Shown one piece after another: positions 50,423 through 59,678 of a stretch of 64,000 bases of DNA; the first letter of the stretch is position 1; every line of letters begins with the position of its first letter. The DNA comes from Kitasatospora humi (GTDB lineage Bacteria > Actinomycetota > Actinomycetes > Streptomycetales > Streptomycetaceae), in the NCBI RefSeq assembly GCF_020907985.1, contig NZ_JAJJPA010000005.1, forward strand, positions 124,001 to 188,000, written 5' to 3'. Below the pieces are notes generated by a model. It saw only the letters and a program-made list of their open reading frames with translations, made no database searches and had not been told where the DNA came from. The position numbers were made by a program, and so were the translations under genes.

Positions 50423-52024
50423 GTGAGCACTGTCACTTCCAAGAACGCCGTGGTGCTGATCGCCGAAGAGCTGTCGCCGGCGACGGTCGACGCCCTGGGC
50501 CCGGACTTCGAGATCCGGCACTGCGACGGAGCCGACCGCACCGAGCTGCTGACCGCCATCGCGGATGTCGACGCCATCCTGATCCGCTCCGCCACCCGGA
50601 TCGACGCCGAGGCGCTGGCCGCGGCCAAGAGGCTCAAGGTGGTCGCCCGGGCCGGCGTCGGCCTGGACAACGTGGACGTGTCCGCCGCCACCAAGGCCGG
50701 CGTGATGGTCGTCAACGCGCCGACCTCCAACATCGTCACGGCCGCCGAGCTCGCCTGCGGTCTGCTGATCTCGGTGGCCCGCAACATCGCGCCGGCCAAC
50801 GCCGCGCTCAAGGCCGGCGAGTGGAAGCGCAACAAGTACACCGGTGTCGAGCTGTCCGAGAAGACCCTCGGCGTGGTGGGCCTGGGCCGGATCGGCGTGC
50901 TGGTGGCCCAGCGGATGTCGGCCTTCGGGATGAAGATCGTCGCCTACGACCCCTACATCCAGGCCGCCCGCGCCGCCCAGATGGGCGTCAAGCTGCTCAC
51001 CCTGGACGAGCTGCTGGCGGTCTCCGACTTCATCACCGTGCACCTGCCCAAGACCCCGGAGACCATCGGTCTGATCGGCGACGAGGCGCTGCACAAGGTC
51101 AAGCCCAGCGTACGGATCGTCAACGCGGCCCGCGGCGGCATCGTCGACGAGGCGGCGCTGCTCAGCGCCCTCAAGGACGGCCGGGTGGCCGGTGCCGGCC
51201 TGGACGTCTACGCCAAGGAGCCGTGCACCGACTCCCCGCTCTTCACCTTCGACAACGTGGTGGCCACCCCGCACCTGGGCGCCTCCACCGACGAGGCGCA
51301 GGAGAAGGCCGGCATCTCGGTGGCCAACTCGGTGCGGCTGGCGCTGGCCGGCGAGCTGGTGCCGGACGCGGTCAACGTGCAGGGTGGCGTGATCGCCGAG
51401 GACGTCCGGCCCGGGCTGCCGCTGGCCGAGCGGCTCGGCCGGATCTTCACCGCGCTGGCCGGCGAGGTGGCGGTGCGGCTCGATGTCGAGGTGCGCGGCG
51501 AGATCACCCAGCACGACGTCAAGGTGCTCGAACTCTCGGCGCTCAAGGGCGTGTTCGAGGACGTGGTGGCCGAGACCGTGTCCTACGTCAACGCGCCGCT
51601 GTTCGCCCAGGAGCGCGGCGTCGAGGTGCGGCTGACCACCAGCAGCGAGAGCGCCGAGCACCGCAATGTGATCACCGTGCGCGGCACCCTGGCCAACGGC
51701 TCCGAGATCGCCATCTCCGGCACCCTCTCCGGCCCCAAGCTGCACCAGAAGATCGTCGGCGTGGACGCGTTCGAGGTCGATGTCGCGCTCACCGACCACA
51801 TGGCCTTCTTCAAGTACGACGACCGCCCCGGCGTGGTCGGCACCCTGGGCCGGATCCTCGGCGACGCCGGCATCAACATCGCCGGCATGCAGGTCTCCCG
51901 GGACGGCGGCACCAACGACGCGCTGGCCTCGATCACGGTGGACACGCAGATCCCGCAGGAGGTGCTCAGCGAGATCGCGACCGAGATCGGCGCCAAGTTC
52001 GCCCGTTCGGTGGACCTCGGCTGA
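50423..52024 (+). CDS. serA: D-3-phosphoglycerate dehydrogenase
   Basis: First step of serine synthesis. 533 aa of the long SerA type. Substrate and NAD domains have VVARAGVGLDNVD, GLGRIGVLVAQRM and the catalytic Arg, Glu and His regions (NAARGGIVDEAAL; ATPHLGASTDEAQ). An intervening ASB domain (about 320-450) and a C-terminal ACT domain (about 455-530; AFFKYDDRPGVVGTLGRIL) for serine feedback follow. GTG at 50423 has AAGGA upstream. Not in the same transcript as ilvC, given the hairpin between. Confidence 0.97.
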   Translation: MSTVTSKNAVVLIAEELSPATVDALGPDFEIRHCDGADRTELLTAIADVDAILIRSATRIDAEALAAAKRLKVVARAGVGLDNVDVSAATKAGVMVVNAPTSNIVTAAELACGLLISVARNIAPANAALKAGEWKRNKYTGVELSEKTLGVVGLGRIGVLVAQRMSAFGMKIVAYDPYIQAARAAQMGVKLLTLDELLAVSDFITVHLPKTPETIGLIGDEALHKVKPSVRIVNAARGGIVDEAALLSALKDGRVAGAGLDVYAKEPCTDSPLFTFDNVVATPHLGASTDEAQEKAGISVANSVRLALAGELVPDAVNVQGGVIAEDVRPGLPLAERLGRIFTALAGEVAVRLDVEVRGEITQHDVKVLELSALKGVFEDVVAETVSYVNAPLFAQERGVEVRLTTSSESAEHRNVITVRGTLANGSEIAISGTLSGPKLHQKIVGVDAFEVDVALTDHMAFFKYDDRPGVVGTLGRILGDAGINIAGMQVSRDGGTNDALASITVDTQIPQEVLSEIATEIGAKFARSVDLG

Positions 52025-52042
52025 CGCCTTCCCAGGCCCCTG

Positions 52043-52071
52043 GGCCCGGGCCGCTCGCCGCGGTCCGGGCC
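52043..52071 (+). terminator. Terminator of serA
   Basis: 11-bp stem GGCCCGGGCCG / CGGTCCGGGCC (one G-T pair) followed by CTTTG. Confidence 0.75.
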
Positions 52072-52133
52072 TTTGCACGTCCGGGAGTTGACGGCCCCGC
52101 CGAGCGGCCGGGCGGGGCAGCCGCCGTCTCAGA

Positions 52134-52151
52134 TAGTAGGAAATCCAACTA
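52134..52151. promoter_or_regulatory. Palindromic site TAGTaGGAaaTCCaACTA
   Basis: 18-bp inverted repeat with 7 of 9 pairs matched, inside the only clearly AT-rich patch of the 52025-52347 gap. It lies 200 bp upstream of a small ORF. Candidate operator of an unidentified regulator; the rest of the gap shows no gene. Confidence 0.45.
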
Positions 52152-52347
52152 AATCTAGAGACAGCCGACGGGTGCTGGCGTACCGTGAAATGGCACCCGG
52201 TGCACCCGCCCCCGGACCCACCGTCCGTCCGGCGCGCCGCGGGCCGTGTGTGCACGTACGCAGCGTGGCGGGTGATCCCCGCCAGGCGTACCCCCCTCCT
52301 CACCCTCACCCGACGCCGTCGCGGCGTCCGCGAACCCAGGAGCCGGT

Positions 52348-52530
52348 ATGCCCCTCACCAGCAACCTGCACGCCCGTGACAACGCCCCGGCCGCGGCCGG
52401 CAGCACCGCGGCGGCCCGCCGCCGCCGTCGCGGCCTCGCCCTCGCCACCCCCGACTCCAGCGCCGCCTGCGCGGCCGCCCTGCAGCGCTCCCTGGACCGC
52501 CGCGACAACGGCGGCTCGACCGGGCACTGA
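52348..52530 (+). CDS. Hypothetical 60-aa basic protein
   Basis: ATG at 52348 with AGGAGC seven bases upstream. The product begins PLTSNLHARDNAPAAAG, contains a polybasic ARRRRRG stretch and ends RSLDRRDNGGSTGH. No fold or motif is recognised. Codon bias fits a real gene, and a palindrome upstream suggests regulation. It could still be a chance frame. Confidence 0.5.
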   Translation: MPLTSNLHARDNAPAAAGSTAAARRRRRGLALATPDSSAACAAALQRSLDRRDNGGSTGH

Positions 52531-52647
52531 GGGCACCAGGAGCGTCGTCAGGCTCGTGAGCTGCGGTGACACCTTCGGGTGATTTGCCTTCAGTTCCGGC
52601 CGGGTACGGTGGAGAGGACCGCCAGACTCTCGGGCATGGGAGTGATG

Positions 52648-53232
52648 ATGAGCGCCGAACCGTTCCCGGAGTGGCTGCGGCCGCCGGTCGGGGGATGGAC
52701 AGCCGAAGATCTCGACCGGCTCCCGGACCTGCCTCCGCACACGGAGCTGATCGACGGGAACCTGGTATTCGTGAGCCCGCAATCTCGTTTCCACTACTGG
52801 ACACTGCGGTTGCTGGAGAATGCTCTGTTGGCGGTGATTCCGCCTGGTTGGGATGTCAGTCGAGAGTTCTCGATGGTCCTGGGCAAGAGGAACCGCCCCG
52901 AGCCGGATCTTGTGGTTGCCCCGCTCGCACCGGACGCGACAGCCGAAGATACCTGGATCAAGCCCGAGGACGTAGTGCTGGCTGTCGAGGTGGTGTCCCC
53001 GGAGTCCAGGGAACGTGACCGCTGGACCAAGCCCCAGAAGTACGCCGCCGCAGGCATTCGTTACTTCTGGCGGGTGGAGAGCGATGAGGGGCGTCCCGTG
53101 GTGTACGCGTACGAGCGCGACCCGGCCACCAACAACTACGCCCTGACCGGGATCTTCCACGACCGCCTGAAGGTCGACCACCCCTTCCCCCTCGACATCG
53201 TCCTCTCCATCCGTCCGAATGACGGACGCTAG
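52648..53232 (+). CDS. Uma2-family (DUF820) restriction-fold protein
   Basis: 194-aa PD-(D/E)XK-like protein. The core is PEPDLVVAPLA (about residues 84-94), then VLAVEVVSPESRERD and KYAAAGIRYFWRV, which carry the acidic and Glu-x-Ser/Lys features of the Uma2 fold. Nuclease activity is only assumed for the family; its natural role is unknown. ATG at 52648 is best placed behind GGGAG (52638-52642); ATGs at 52636 and 52645 are alternatives. It ends 36 bp before leuB. Confidence 0.87.
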   Translation: MSAEPFPEWLRPPVGGWTAEDLDRLPDLPPHTELIDGNLVFVSPQSRFHYWTLRLLENALLAVIPPGWDVSREFSMVLGKRNRPEPDLVVAPLAPDATAEDTWIKPEDVVLAVEVVSPESRERDRWTKPQKYAAAGIRYFWRVESDEGRPVVYAYERDPATNNYALTGIFHDRLKVDHPFPLDIVLSIRPNDGR

Positions 53233-53268
53233 GTGTCAGCCCGCGAGACAAGGAGTACCGTCTCCCAC

Positions 53269-54309
53269 ATGTCTCGCACCCTTCGTCTCGCAGTGATCCC
53301 CGGTGACGGCATCGGCCAGGAAGTGGTGGCCGAAGGCCTCAAGGTGCTGGCCGCCGTCCTGCCCGCCGACGTCAAGCTGGAGACCGCCGAGTACGACCTC
53401 GGGGCCCGGCGCTACCACGCGACGGGGGAGACCCTGTCGGACGAGACGCTCGCGTCGCTCAAGGACCACGACGCGATCCTGCTCGGGGCGATCGGCGACC
53501 CGTCGGTGCCCTCCGGGGTGCTGGAGCGGGGGCTGCTGCTGAAGCTGCGGTTCGCCTTCGACCACTACGTGAACCTGCGGCCGGGCAAGCTGCTCCCCGG
53601 GGCGAAGTCCCCGCTGGCGGGCGACCCCGAGATCGACTTCGTGGTGGTCCGCGAGGGCACCGAGGGCCCGTACGTGGGCAACGGCGGCTCGCTGCGCACC
53701 GGGACGGCGAACGAGGTGGCCACCGAGGTCAGCCTCAACACCGCGTTCGGCATCGAGCGGGTCGTGCGGGACGCGTTCCGCCGCGCCGCCGCCCGGCCGC
53801 GCAAGAAGCTGACCCTGGTGCACAAGAACAACGTGCTGGTGCACGCCGGCCACCTGTGGACCCGGATCTTCCAGCAGGTCGCCGCGGAGCACCCCGAGGT
53901 CAGCACCGACTACCTGCACGTGGACGCGGCGACGATCTTCTTCGTCACGCAGCCCGAGCGGTTCGACGTGATCGTCACCGACAACCTGTTCGGCGACATC
54001 CTGACCGACCTGGCCGCCGCCGTCACCGGTGGCATCGGCCTGGCGGCCAGCGGCAACATCAACCCGTCCGGCGAGTACCCGTCGATGTTCGAGCCGGTGC
54101 ACGGCTCCGCGCCGGACATCGCGGGCCAGGGCAAGGCCGACCCGACCGCCGCCGTGCTGTCGGTCGCCATGCTGCTCGACCACCTCGGCTACCCGGCCGA
54201 GGCCGCCCGGGTCGAGGCCGCCGTCGCCGCCGACCTGGCCGAGCGCGGCCCGGACGCCCGCGGCACTTCTCAGGTCGGCGACGCGATCGCCGCCCGAGTA
54301 TCCGGCTGA
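53269..54309 (+). CDS. leuB: 3-isopropylmalate dehydrogenase
   Basis: 346-aa NAD enzyme of leucine synthesis; oxidises and decarboxylates 3-isopropylmalate. Start [17 protein letters not shown]. Substrate Arg residues lie around [12 protein letters not shown] and [13 protein letters not shown]. Metal Asp residues are in [15 protein letters not shown], and the NAD loop is [21 protein letters not shown] at 53269 has AAGGAG 13 bases upstream, longer than usual. The short spacing to the Uma2 gene suggests they may share transcription. Confidence 0.96.
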   Translation: MSRTLRLAVIPGDGIGQEVVAEGLKVLAAVLPADVKLETAEYDLGARRYHATGETLSDETLASLKDHDAILLGAIGDPSVPSGVLERGLLLKLRFAFDHYVNLRPGKLLPGAKSPLAGDPEIDFVVVREGTEGPYVGNGGSLRTGTANEVATEVSLNTAFGIERVVRDAFRRAAARPRKKLTLVHKNNVLVHAGHLWTRIFQQVAAEHPEVSTDYLHVDAATIFFVTQPERFDVIVTDNLFGDILTDLAAAVTGGIGLAASGNINPSGEYPSMFEPVHGSAPDIAGQGKADPTAAVLSVAMLLDHLGYPAEAARVEAAVAADLAERGPDARGTSQVGDAIAARVSG

Positions 54310-54347
54310 CGGGCCGGCTGAGAGGCACTCACAACCCCACAGCTGTT

Positions 54348-54391
54348 CGGCACGGCCCCTGAGATGCGACTATCAACAGTGGGCCGTGCCG
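54348..54391 (+). terminator. Hairpin between leuB and ilvE
   Basis: Perfect 11-bp stem CGGCACGGCCC / GGGCCGTGCCG with a 22-nt loop and no T tract. No leader ORF is seen, so a plain terminator is more likely than an attenuator. Confidence 0.6.
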
Positions 54392-54455
54392 TCGTGCGTT
54401 CGCGAGCACCATGGCGGTTCGGCCCGGACCAACCCCACGGTGAAGGACTGAAGCC

Positions 54456-55574
54456 ATGACCACGCCCACCCAGGCGCCCATCACGTTCGAGCTCAAGCCC
54501 TCCGCGCACCCGCTGCCCGCAGCCGAGCGCGAGGCCCGGCTGGCGAACCCCGGCTTCGGCCGGATCTTCACCGACCACATGGTCACCATCCGCTGGACCG
54601 AGGGCCGCGGCTGGCACGACGCCCAGCTCACCCCGTACGCGCCGATGGAGATCGACCCGGCGAACATGACCCTGCACTACGGGCAGGCCATCTTCGAGGG
54701 CCTCAAGGCCTACCGCCAGCCCGACGGCTCCATCGCCACCTTCCGCCCGGAGGCCAACGCGGCCCGCTTCCAGGCCTCGGCCCGCCGGCTGGCGATGCCG
54801 GAGCTGCCGACCGAGGCGTTCGTGGAGGCCGTCGAGCTGCTGGTCCAGCAGGACCGCGACTGGGTGCCCAGTCGGCCGGAGCAGAGCCTCTACCTGCGGC
54901 CGTTCATGTTCGCCACCGAGGTCGGCCTGGGGGTCCGTCCGGCCAACGAGTACGTCTTCATCGTGATCGCCTCCCCGGCCGGCGCCTACTTCCCGGGCGG
55001 CGTCAAGCCGGTCTCGGTCTGGCTCTCCGAGGAGTACGTGCGCGCGGCGCCCGGTGGCACCGGCGCCGCCAAGTGCGCGGGCAACTACGCGGCTTCGCTC
55101 GTCGCGCAGGCCCAGGCCGCCGCCCAGGGCTGCGACCAGGTGGTCTGGCTGGACGCCGCGGAGCACAAGTGGATCGAGGAGATGGGGGGCATGAACCTGT
55201 ACTTCGTCTTCGGCGAGGGCCAGGACGCCCGGATCGTCACCCCGGCCCTGTCCGGCGCGCTGCTGCCCGGCATCACCCGCGACTCGCTGCTCACCATCGC
55301 CGCCGACCTCGGCTACGCCACCGAGGAGCGCAAGATCTCCACCGACGAGTGGAAGCAGGGCAACGCCGACGGCACCCTCACCGAGGTCTTCGCCTGCGGC
55401 ACCGCCGCCGTGATCACCCCGGTCGGCACGGTCAAGTCGGCCCGCGCCGACTGGACCGTCGGCACCGGCGAGCCCGGCCCGGTCACCATGCGCCTGCGCG
55501 AGCACCTGCTCGCCGTCCAGGGCGGCACGGTCGAGGACACCCACGGCTGGCTGCACCCGATCGTCAAGGCCTGA
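54456..55574 (+). CDS. ilvE: Branched-chain amino acid aminotransferase
   Basis: 372-aa fold-type IV PLP enzyme for the last step of Ile, Leu and Val synthesis. The substrate segment is [14 protein letters not shown]. The PLP lysine lies in [15 protein letters not shown] (about residue 206), and the cofactor Glu region lies in [11 protein letters not shown]. The [13 protein letters not shown] stretch is typical of the long actinobacterial form. ATG at 54456 follows a hairpin, so transcription is probably separate from leuB. Confidence 0.96.
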   Translation: MTTPTQAPITFELKPSAHPLPAAEREARLANPGFGRIFTDHMVTIRWTEGRGWHDAQLTPYAPMEIDPANMTLHYGQAIFEGLKAYRQPDGSIATFRPEANAARFQASARRLAMPELPTEAFVEAVELLVQQDRDWVPSRPEQSLYLRPFMFATEVGLGVRPANEYVFIVIASPAGAYFPGGVKPVSVWLSEEYVRAAPGGTGAAKCAGNYAASLVAQAQAAAQGCDQVVWLDAAEHKWIEEMGGMNLYFVFGEGQDARIVTPALSGALLPGITRDSLLTIAADLGYATEERKISTDEWKQGNADGTLTEVFACGTAAVITPVGTVKSARADWTVGTGEPGPVTMRLREHLLAVQGGTVEDTHGWLHPIVKA

Positions 55575-55582
55575 CGACGACC

Positions 55583-55618
55583 CCCCGGGGCGCCGAGCGG
55601 CAGCGGGGCGCCCCGGGG
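55583..55618 (+). terminator. Terminator of ilvE
   Basis: Perfect 12-bp stem CCCCGGGGCGCC / GGCGCCCCGGGG with a 12-nt loop, eight bases after ilvE. Confidence 0.82.
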
Positions 55619-55673
55619 TGGGTAGCCTTCGACTGACCCACTCGTTGAGCTGTGCGGACTGGAAGGGAGGGCC

Positions 55674-56279
55674 ATGAGCGCGCTGACGCATGACGTGGCC
55701 GAGTTCCCGGGCGGCGGCGAACTGCTTGACGCCTTCCTGGCATTGGAGACCCCCACGGGGTTCAAGGCCGAGCTCATCGAGGGGAAGATCGTCGTTACCC
55801 CACCGCCCGACGGCGAGCACGAGATCGTGATCGGACGGGTTGTCCGGCAGGTCTTCCGAAAGTGCGCGGAGGACTTCGAGTTCGCGCCCACGAAGGGTCT
55901 GAGGGTGCTCGACGGGCGCTATATCCCGGACGGTACCTTCACCAAGGAAGGCGCCTTCATGGGTGCGGAGTCTTGGTGGCGGCCCGAGGGCGTGTTGATG
56001 GTCCTCGAAGTCACCCCCAAGCGTCCCGGGAAGGACCGTGAGGAAAAGCGGGAAGGCTATGCCGCAGCCGGCATCCCGCTCTATTTGCTGATCGACCGCA
56101 AGGCAGACCGGGTGGTCCTCCACAGTGATCCCGAGGACGGCAAGTACCGGGATGTCATCGAGGTAAAGGTTGGCGACCCCCTCGACCTCCCCGCCCCCTT
56201 CTCCTTCTCCCTTGACACGGGCGCACTCTTCCGGCAGACACCCGTCCCGCATCGCGAGACGTCCCGACCCACACCGTGA
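55674..56279 (+). CDS. Uma2-family (DUF820) restriction-fold protein, second copy
   Basis: 201-aa relative of the gene at 52648. Core segments are ELIEGKIVVTPPPDGEHE, a PDGTF motif where the family usually has PD-(L/V), VLMVLEVTPKRPGKDREEK and GYAAAGIPLYLLIDR. The Asp, Glu-x-Thr and Lys of the nuclease-like site are visible. ATG at 55674 has GGAAGGGAGGG upstream. It is divergent enough from the first copy that recent tandem duplication is unlikely. Its role is unknown. Confidence 0.87.
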   Translation: MSALTHDVAEFPGGGELLDAFLALETPTGFKAELIEGKIVVTPPPDGEHEIVIGRVVRQVFRKCAEDFEFAPTKGLRVLDGRYIPDGTFTKEGAFMGAESWWRPEGVLMVLEVTPKRPGKDREEKREGYAAAGIPLYLLIDRKADRVVLHSDPEDGKYRDVIEVKVGDPLDLPAPFSFSLDTGALFRQTPVPHRETSRPTP

Positions 56280-56299
56280 ACCTGTGCAAGACTGCAAGC

Positions 56300-56350
56300 G
56301 TGTCCTCGCTTTCGCTGATCATTAGCAGCAGGCGCGCCGGTCCGCAGTGA
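56300..56350 (+). CDS. Putative cimA leader peptide
   Basis: 16-codon ORF from GTG 56300 encoding a Leu/Ile-containing peptide (VSSLSLIISSRRAGPQ), 53 bp before a T-tailed hairpin. Two adjacent Ile codons fit control of an isoleucine-pathway gene. The ribosome binding site is weak, so confidence is moderate. The logic would match that of the ilvB leader. Confidence 0.55.
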   Translation: MSSLSLIISSRRAGPQ

Positions 56351-56402
56351 CCGTTCCACGGTGAACCCGTGGAGCGACCACCGTGTCCTCAGACCCGCGC
56401 GC

Positions 56403-56431
56403 AGACCTCTCGCACCCGCGAGGGGTCTTTT
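56403..56431 (+). terminator. cimA attenuator hairpin
   Basis: 11-bp stem AGACCTCTCGC / GCGAGGGGTCT (one G-T pair) followed by TTTGTTTT. A smaller hairpin CCACGG-CCGTGG at 56356-56372 lies upstream and may be the competing structure. The rest of 56280-56598 shows no gene. Confidence 0.8.
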
Positions 56432-56598
56432 GTTTTGCCCGGTCGACACCACCACGGCCGATCGGGTAGGACTCGGGACTCAGACCCCTCCCACCAGGCG
56501 GGATCCGGTTTCCGGGTGGCGCGCGGGAGGGGGGACAGTGGAGCCGGGGGACTCGACATCGGCAGCAGCAACTCTCCCGAACTGGAGAACCCAGAGCC

Positions 56599-58233
56599 AT
56601 GACCGACGGCAGCGCACGCCCCGACGACAGCTTCCACGTGTTCGACACCACCCTGCGCGACGGTGCGCAGCGGGAGGGCATCAACCTCACGGTGGCGGAC
56701 AAGCTGACCATCGCCCGGTACCTGGACGAGTTCGGGGTGGGCTACATCGAGGGGGGCTGGCCGGGGGCCAATCCCCGGGACACCGAGTTCTTCGCCCGCG
56801 CCCGGACGGAACTCGACCTCAAGCACGCCCAGCTGGTCGCGTTCGGTGCCACCCGGCGGGCCGGCGGCAGCGCGGCGGACGACCCGCAGCTGGCCGCGCT
56901 GCTGGACTCCGGCGCCCCGGTGATCACCCTGGTCGCCAAGTCGCACGACCGGCACGTGGAGTTGGCGCTGCGCACCACGCTGGCCGAGAACCTGGAGATG
57001 GTCCGGGACAGCGTCAGCCACCTGAAGGCGCGGGGCCGTCGCGTCTTCATCGACTGCGAGCACTTCTTCGACGGCTACCGGGCCAACCGCGACTACGCGC
57101 TGGACGTGGTCCGCGCCGCGCACCGGGCGGGCGCCGACGTGGTGGTGCTCTGCGACACCAACGGCGGGATGCTGCCCGGCTCGGTGCGGGAGATCGTCGC
57201 CGACGTGCTGGCGAGCACCGGCGCCCGGCTCGGCATCCACGCCCAGGACGACACCGGCTGCGCGGTGGCCAACACCCTGGCCGCGGTGGACGCCGGCGCC
57301 ACCCACGTGCAGTGCACCGCCAACGGCTACGGCGAGCGGGTGGGCAACGCCAACCTCTTCCCGGTGGTCGGCGCCCTGGAGATCAAGTACGACCGCCGGG
57401 TGCTGCCGCCCGGCAAGCTGGCCGAGATGACCCGGATCTCGCACGCCATCGCCGAGACGGTCAACCTCACGCCGTCCACCCACCAGCCGTACGTCGGCTT
57501 CTCGGCGTTCGCGCACAAGGCCGGCCTGCACGCTTCGGCGATCAAGGTGGACCCGGACCTCTACCAGCACATCGACCCGGAACTGGTCGGCAACACCATG
57601 CGGATGCTGGTCTCCGACATGGCCGGCCGGGCCTCGATCGAGCTCAAGGGCCGGGAACTCGGCTACGACCTCTCCAGCGACCGGGAGTTGGCCGGCCGGG
57701 TGGTGGCCCGGGTCAAGGAGCAGGAGCTGCAGGGCTACACCTACGAGGCCGCCGACGCCTCCTTCGAACTGCTGCTCCGCGACGAGGTGTTCGGCCGCCC
57801 GGCGCGGTTCTTCAGGCTGGAGTCCTGGCGCTCCATCAGCGAGCAGACCCATGGGGACACCTCCGGGCCGGAGGCCGGGGGAGGCAAGGGGGCCAACGAG
57901 GCCACCGTGAAGCTCTGGGCCAAGGGCGAGCGGATCATCGCCACCGGTGAGGGCAACGGTCCGGTGGACGCCCTGGACAAGGCGCTGCGCACGGCGCTGG
58001 AGCGGATCTACCCGCAGCTGGCGCGCCTGGAGCTGGCCGACTACAAGGTCCGCATCCTGGAGGGCCAGCACGGTACCGGTTCGCGCACCCGGGTGCTGAT
58101 CGAGAGCACCGACGGCACCGGCAGCTGGTCCACCGTCGGGGTGGCCGACAACGTGGTCGCCGCCTCCTGGGTGGCGCTGCAGGACGCCTACACCTACGGC
58201 CTGCTCAAGGCCGGTGTCAGCCCGGAGGACTGA
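56599..58233 (+). CDS. cimA: Citramalate synthase
   Basis: 544-aa enzyme of the TIGR00977 class. It condenses pyruvate and acetyl-CoA to citramalate, opening the threonine-independent route to isoleucine. The HMGL-like barrel starts HVFDTTLRDGAQREG, with metal ligands in IHAQDDTGCAVAN and the ANGYGERVGNANLFP signature. A C-terminal allosteric LeuA dimer domain (about 420-540) follows. This length and motif pattern fit CimA better than LeuA; homocitrate or isopropylmalate synthase remain alternatives. ATG at 56599. The leader with Ile codons supports an isoleucine role. Confidence 0.9.
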   Translation: MTDGSARPDDSFHVFDTTLRDGAQREGINLTVADKLTIARYLDEFGVGYIEGGWPGANPRDTEFFARARTELDLKHAQLVAFGATRRAGGSAADDPQLAALLDSGAPVITLVAKSHDRHVELALRTTLAENLEMVRDSVSHLKARGRRVFIDCEHFFDGYRANRDYALDVVRAAHRAGADVVVLCDTNGGMLPGSVREIVADVLASTGARLGIHAQDDTGCAVANTLAAVDAGATHVQCTANGYGERVGNANLFPVVGALEIKYDRRVLPPGKLAEMTRISHAIAETVNLTPSTHQPYVGFSAFAHKAGLHASAIKVDPDLYQHIDPELVGNTMRMLVSDMAGRASIELKGRELGYDLSSDRELAGRVVARVKEQELQGYTYEAADASFELLLRDEVFGRPARFFRLESWRSISEQTHGDTSGPEAGGGKGANEATVKLWAKGERIIATGEGNGPVDALDKALRTALERIYPQLARLELADYKVRILEGQHGTGSRTRVLIESTDGTGSWSTVGVADNVVAASWVALQDAYTYGLLKAGVSPED

Positions 58234-58265
58234 GCCGCATCCGGCAGCCGAGCCGGCGTCAGAAA

Positions 58266-58291
58266 GGGGCCCCGCACACCCGCGGGGCCCC
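58266..58291 (+). terminator. Bidirectional terminator after cimA
   Basis: Perfect 10-bp stem GGGGCCCCGC / GCGGGGCCCC with a 6-nt loop, between convergent cimA and the conservon. Confidence 0.82.
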
Positions 58292-58307
58292 TGCCACAAA
58301 CCGGTGG

Positions 58308-58886
58308 CTACCGCAGTCGAGCCAGCAACGCGTGTTCGACCAGGGTGATCAGGGCGCTCTTGGCGCTGTCCCGGCGGCGGGCGTCGAGGGTGATGATCGG
58401 GGTGTCGGGCCCGAGCTGCAGTGCCTCGCGGACCTCGTCGGGGGTGTGCGGCTGGTGGCCGTCGAAGCCGTTGAGGGCGACGACGAAGGGGAGCCCGGAG
58501 TTCTCGAAGTAGTCGAGGGCGGGGAAGCAGTCGGCCAGGCGGCGGGTGTCGACCAGGACGATGGCGCCGATGGCGCCGCGCACGAGGTCGTCCCACATGA
58601 ACCAGAAGCGGTCCTGGCCGGGGGTGCCGAAGAGGTAGAGGATGAGGTCTTCGTCCAGGGTGATGCGGCCGAAGTCCATGGCGACGGTGGTGGTGGTCTT
58701 GCCGCCGGTGTGGGTGAGGTCGTCGATGCCGGCGGAGGCGCTGGTCATGACGGCTTCGGTGCGCAGGGGGTTGATCTCGGAGACGGCACCGACCAGCGTG
58801 GTCTTGCCGACGCCGAAGCCGCCCGCGACGACGATCTTCGCCGAGGTGGTGGCCCGGGTGGCGGGGCTAGAGCTTGCGAAGTCCAC
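58308..58886 (-). CDS. cvnD: Conservon GTP-binding protein CvnD
   Basis: 192-aa Ras-like small GTPase of actinomycete conservons. G1 loop GGFGVGKTTL (about residues 22-31), a switch region with DDLTHTGGKTTTTVAMDFG, G3 FGTPGQDRFWFMW, and the G4 position LNGFDG in place of NKxD. It is thought to relay signals from the CvnA-CvnB-CvnC complex at the membrane. GTG at 58886 overlaps the cvnC stop by 20 bp. It is last in the operon, running toward a terminator shared with cimA. Confidence 0.95.
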   Translation of the reverse strand: MDFASSSPATRATTSAKIVVAGGFGVGKTTLVGAVSEINPLRTEAVMTSASAGIDDLTHTGGKTTTTVAMDFGRITLDEDLILYLFGTPGQDRFWFMWDDLVRGAIGAIVLVDTRRLADCFPALDYFENSGLPFVVALNGFDGHQPHTPDEVREALQLGPDTPIITLDARRRDSAKSALITLVEHALLARLR

Positions 58887-59478
58887 TGAGGACCCTTTCG
58901 AGCAGCGTGACGTCGGGCTGGTTGCCGGATTCGCCCCCGGCCGCGGGCTGGTGGATGGCGACCAGGCCGGCTTCGGCCAGGTCGGCGACGAGGATCCGGG
59001 CCACCCCCAGCGGCAGCGAGAGCAGCGCGGACACCTCGGCCACCGACTTCACCTCGGTGGCGCAGAGGGTGCAGATCCGCTGGTGCTCGGGCAGCAGCGT
59101 GGCCAGGCGGTCCTCGTCGACATTGGCGGAGACCAGCGCCTCCAGGGCCAGCTCGTACCGCGGCCGGGTGCGACCCCCGGTCATCGCGAACGGCCGGATC
59201 AACGGGCCGGCGTCCTCCTCCGGCTCGTCGTACGACGGCGCCGGGGCGGGGTCGGGCCGGAAGTCCGGTACGGGCTGGGGTACGGCGTGCGGCATGTCCT
59301 GGGCCGGGGCCTGCTGCTGGTACAGCTGGTCCTGGCCGCCGAACTGACCGTAGTCCTCGCCGTACTGCGGCTGGCCGTAGCCGAGACCCTGCGCGGCGCC
59401 GGGTACCCCGAACGCGTCATGGCCGGTCCCCGGGTACGGCACGCCGTACTGGCCTTGGCTCTCGTCGGGCGGTGTCAC
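58867..59478 (-). CDS. cvnC: Conservon DUF742 protein CvnC
   Basis: 203-aa protein. The first 85 residues are disordered and rich in Gly, Gln, Tyr and Pro. The DUF742 winged-helix-like domain follows (about 88-203; LIRPFAMTGGRTRPRYELAL, ICTLCATEVKSVAEVSALL, GVARILVADL). GTG at 59478 has GAGGAGAGGAA upstream, which excludes the longer frame. The biochemical role of DUF742 is unknown. The overlap with cvnD shows tight co-expression. Confidence 0.93.
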   Translation of the reverse strand: MTPPDESQGQYGVPYPGTGHDAFGVPGAAQGLGYGQPQYGEDYGQFGGQDQLYQQQAPAQDMPHAVPQPVPDFRPDPAPAPSYDEPEEDAGPLIRPFAMTGGRTRPRYELALEALVSANVDEDRLATLLPEHQRICTLCATEVKSVAEVSALLSLPLGVARILVADLAEAGLVAIHQPAAGGESGNQPDVTLLERVLSGLRKL

Positions 59479-59678
59479 GGTTCCTCTCCTCACAGGATGC
59501 TGCGGTGCGGTGCGACGTGCGTGGCGCGGCCGGTGGTGCGAGGGGCCGTACAACGCCCGAAGCCGAGTCCGCCGAAGCGGACCCGGACCGGGCGGCTGGA
59601 TACTACAAGTACTACGGACCTGACGGCATGCCAGCACCGGGGTGGCGTCTGACACGGCATCAGCAGGCGGCGGGTGCC

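Noticed and set aside
52043-52530. Riboswitch between serA and the small ORF
   Set aside because: No match to remembered cobalamin, SAM, TPP or lysine core motifs; only a palindrome is evident.
54348-54391. Hairpin before ilvE considered as a third attenuator
   Set aside because: No leader ORF with branched-chain codons and no T tract; a plain terminator for leuB is simpler.
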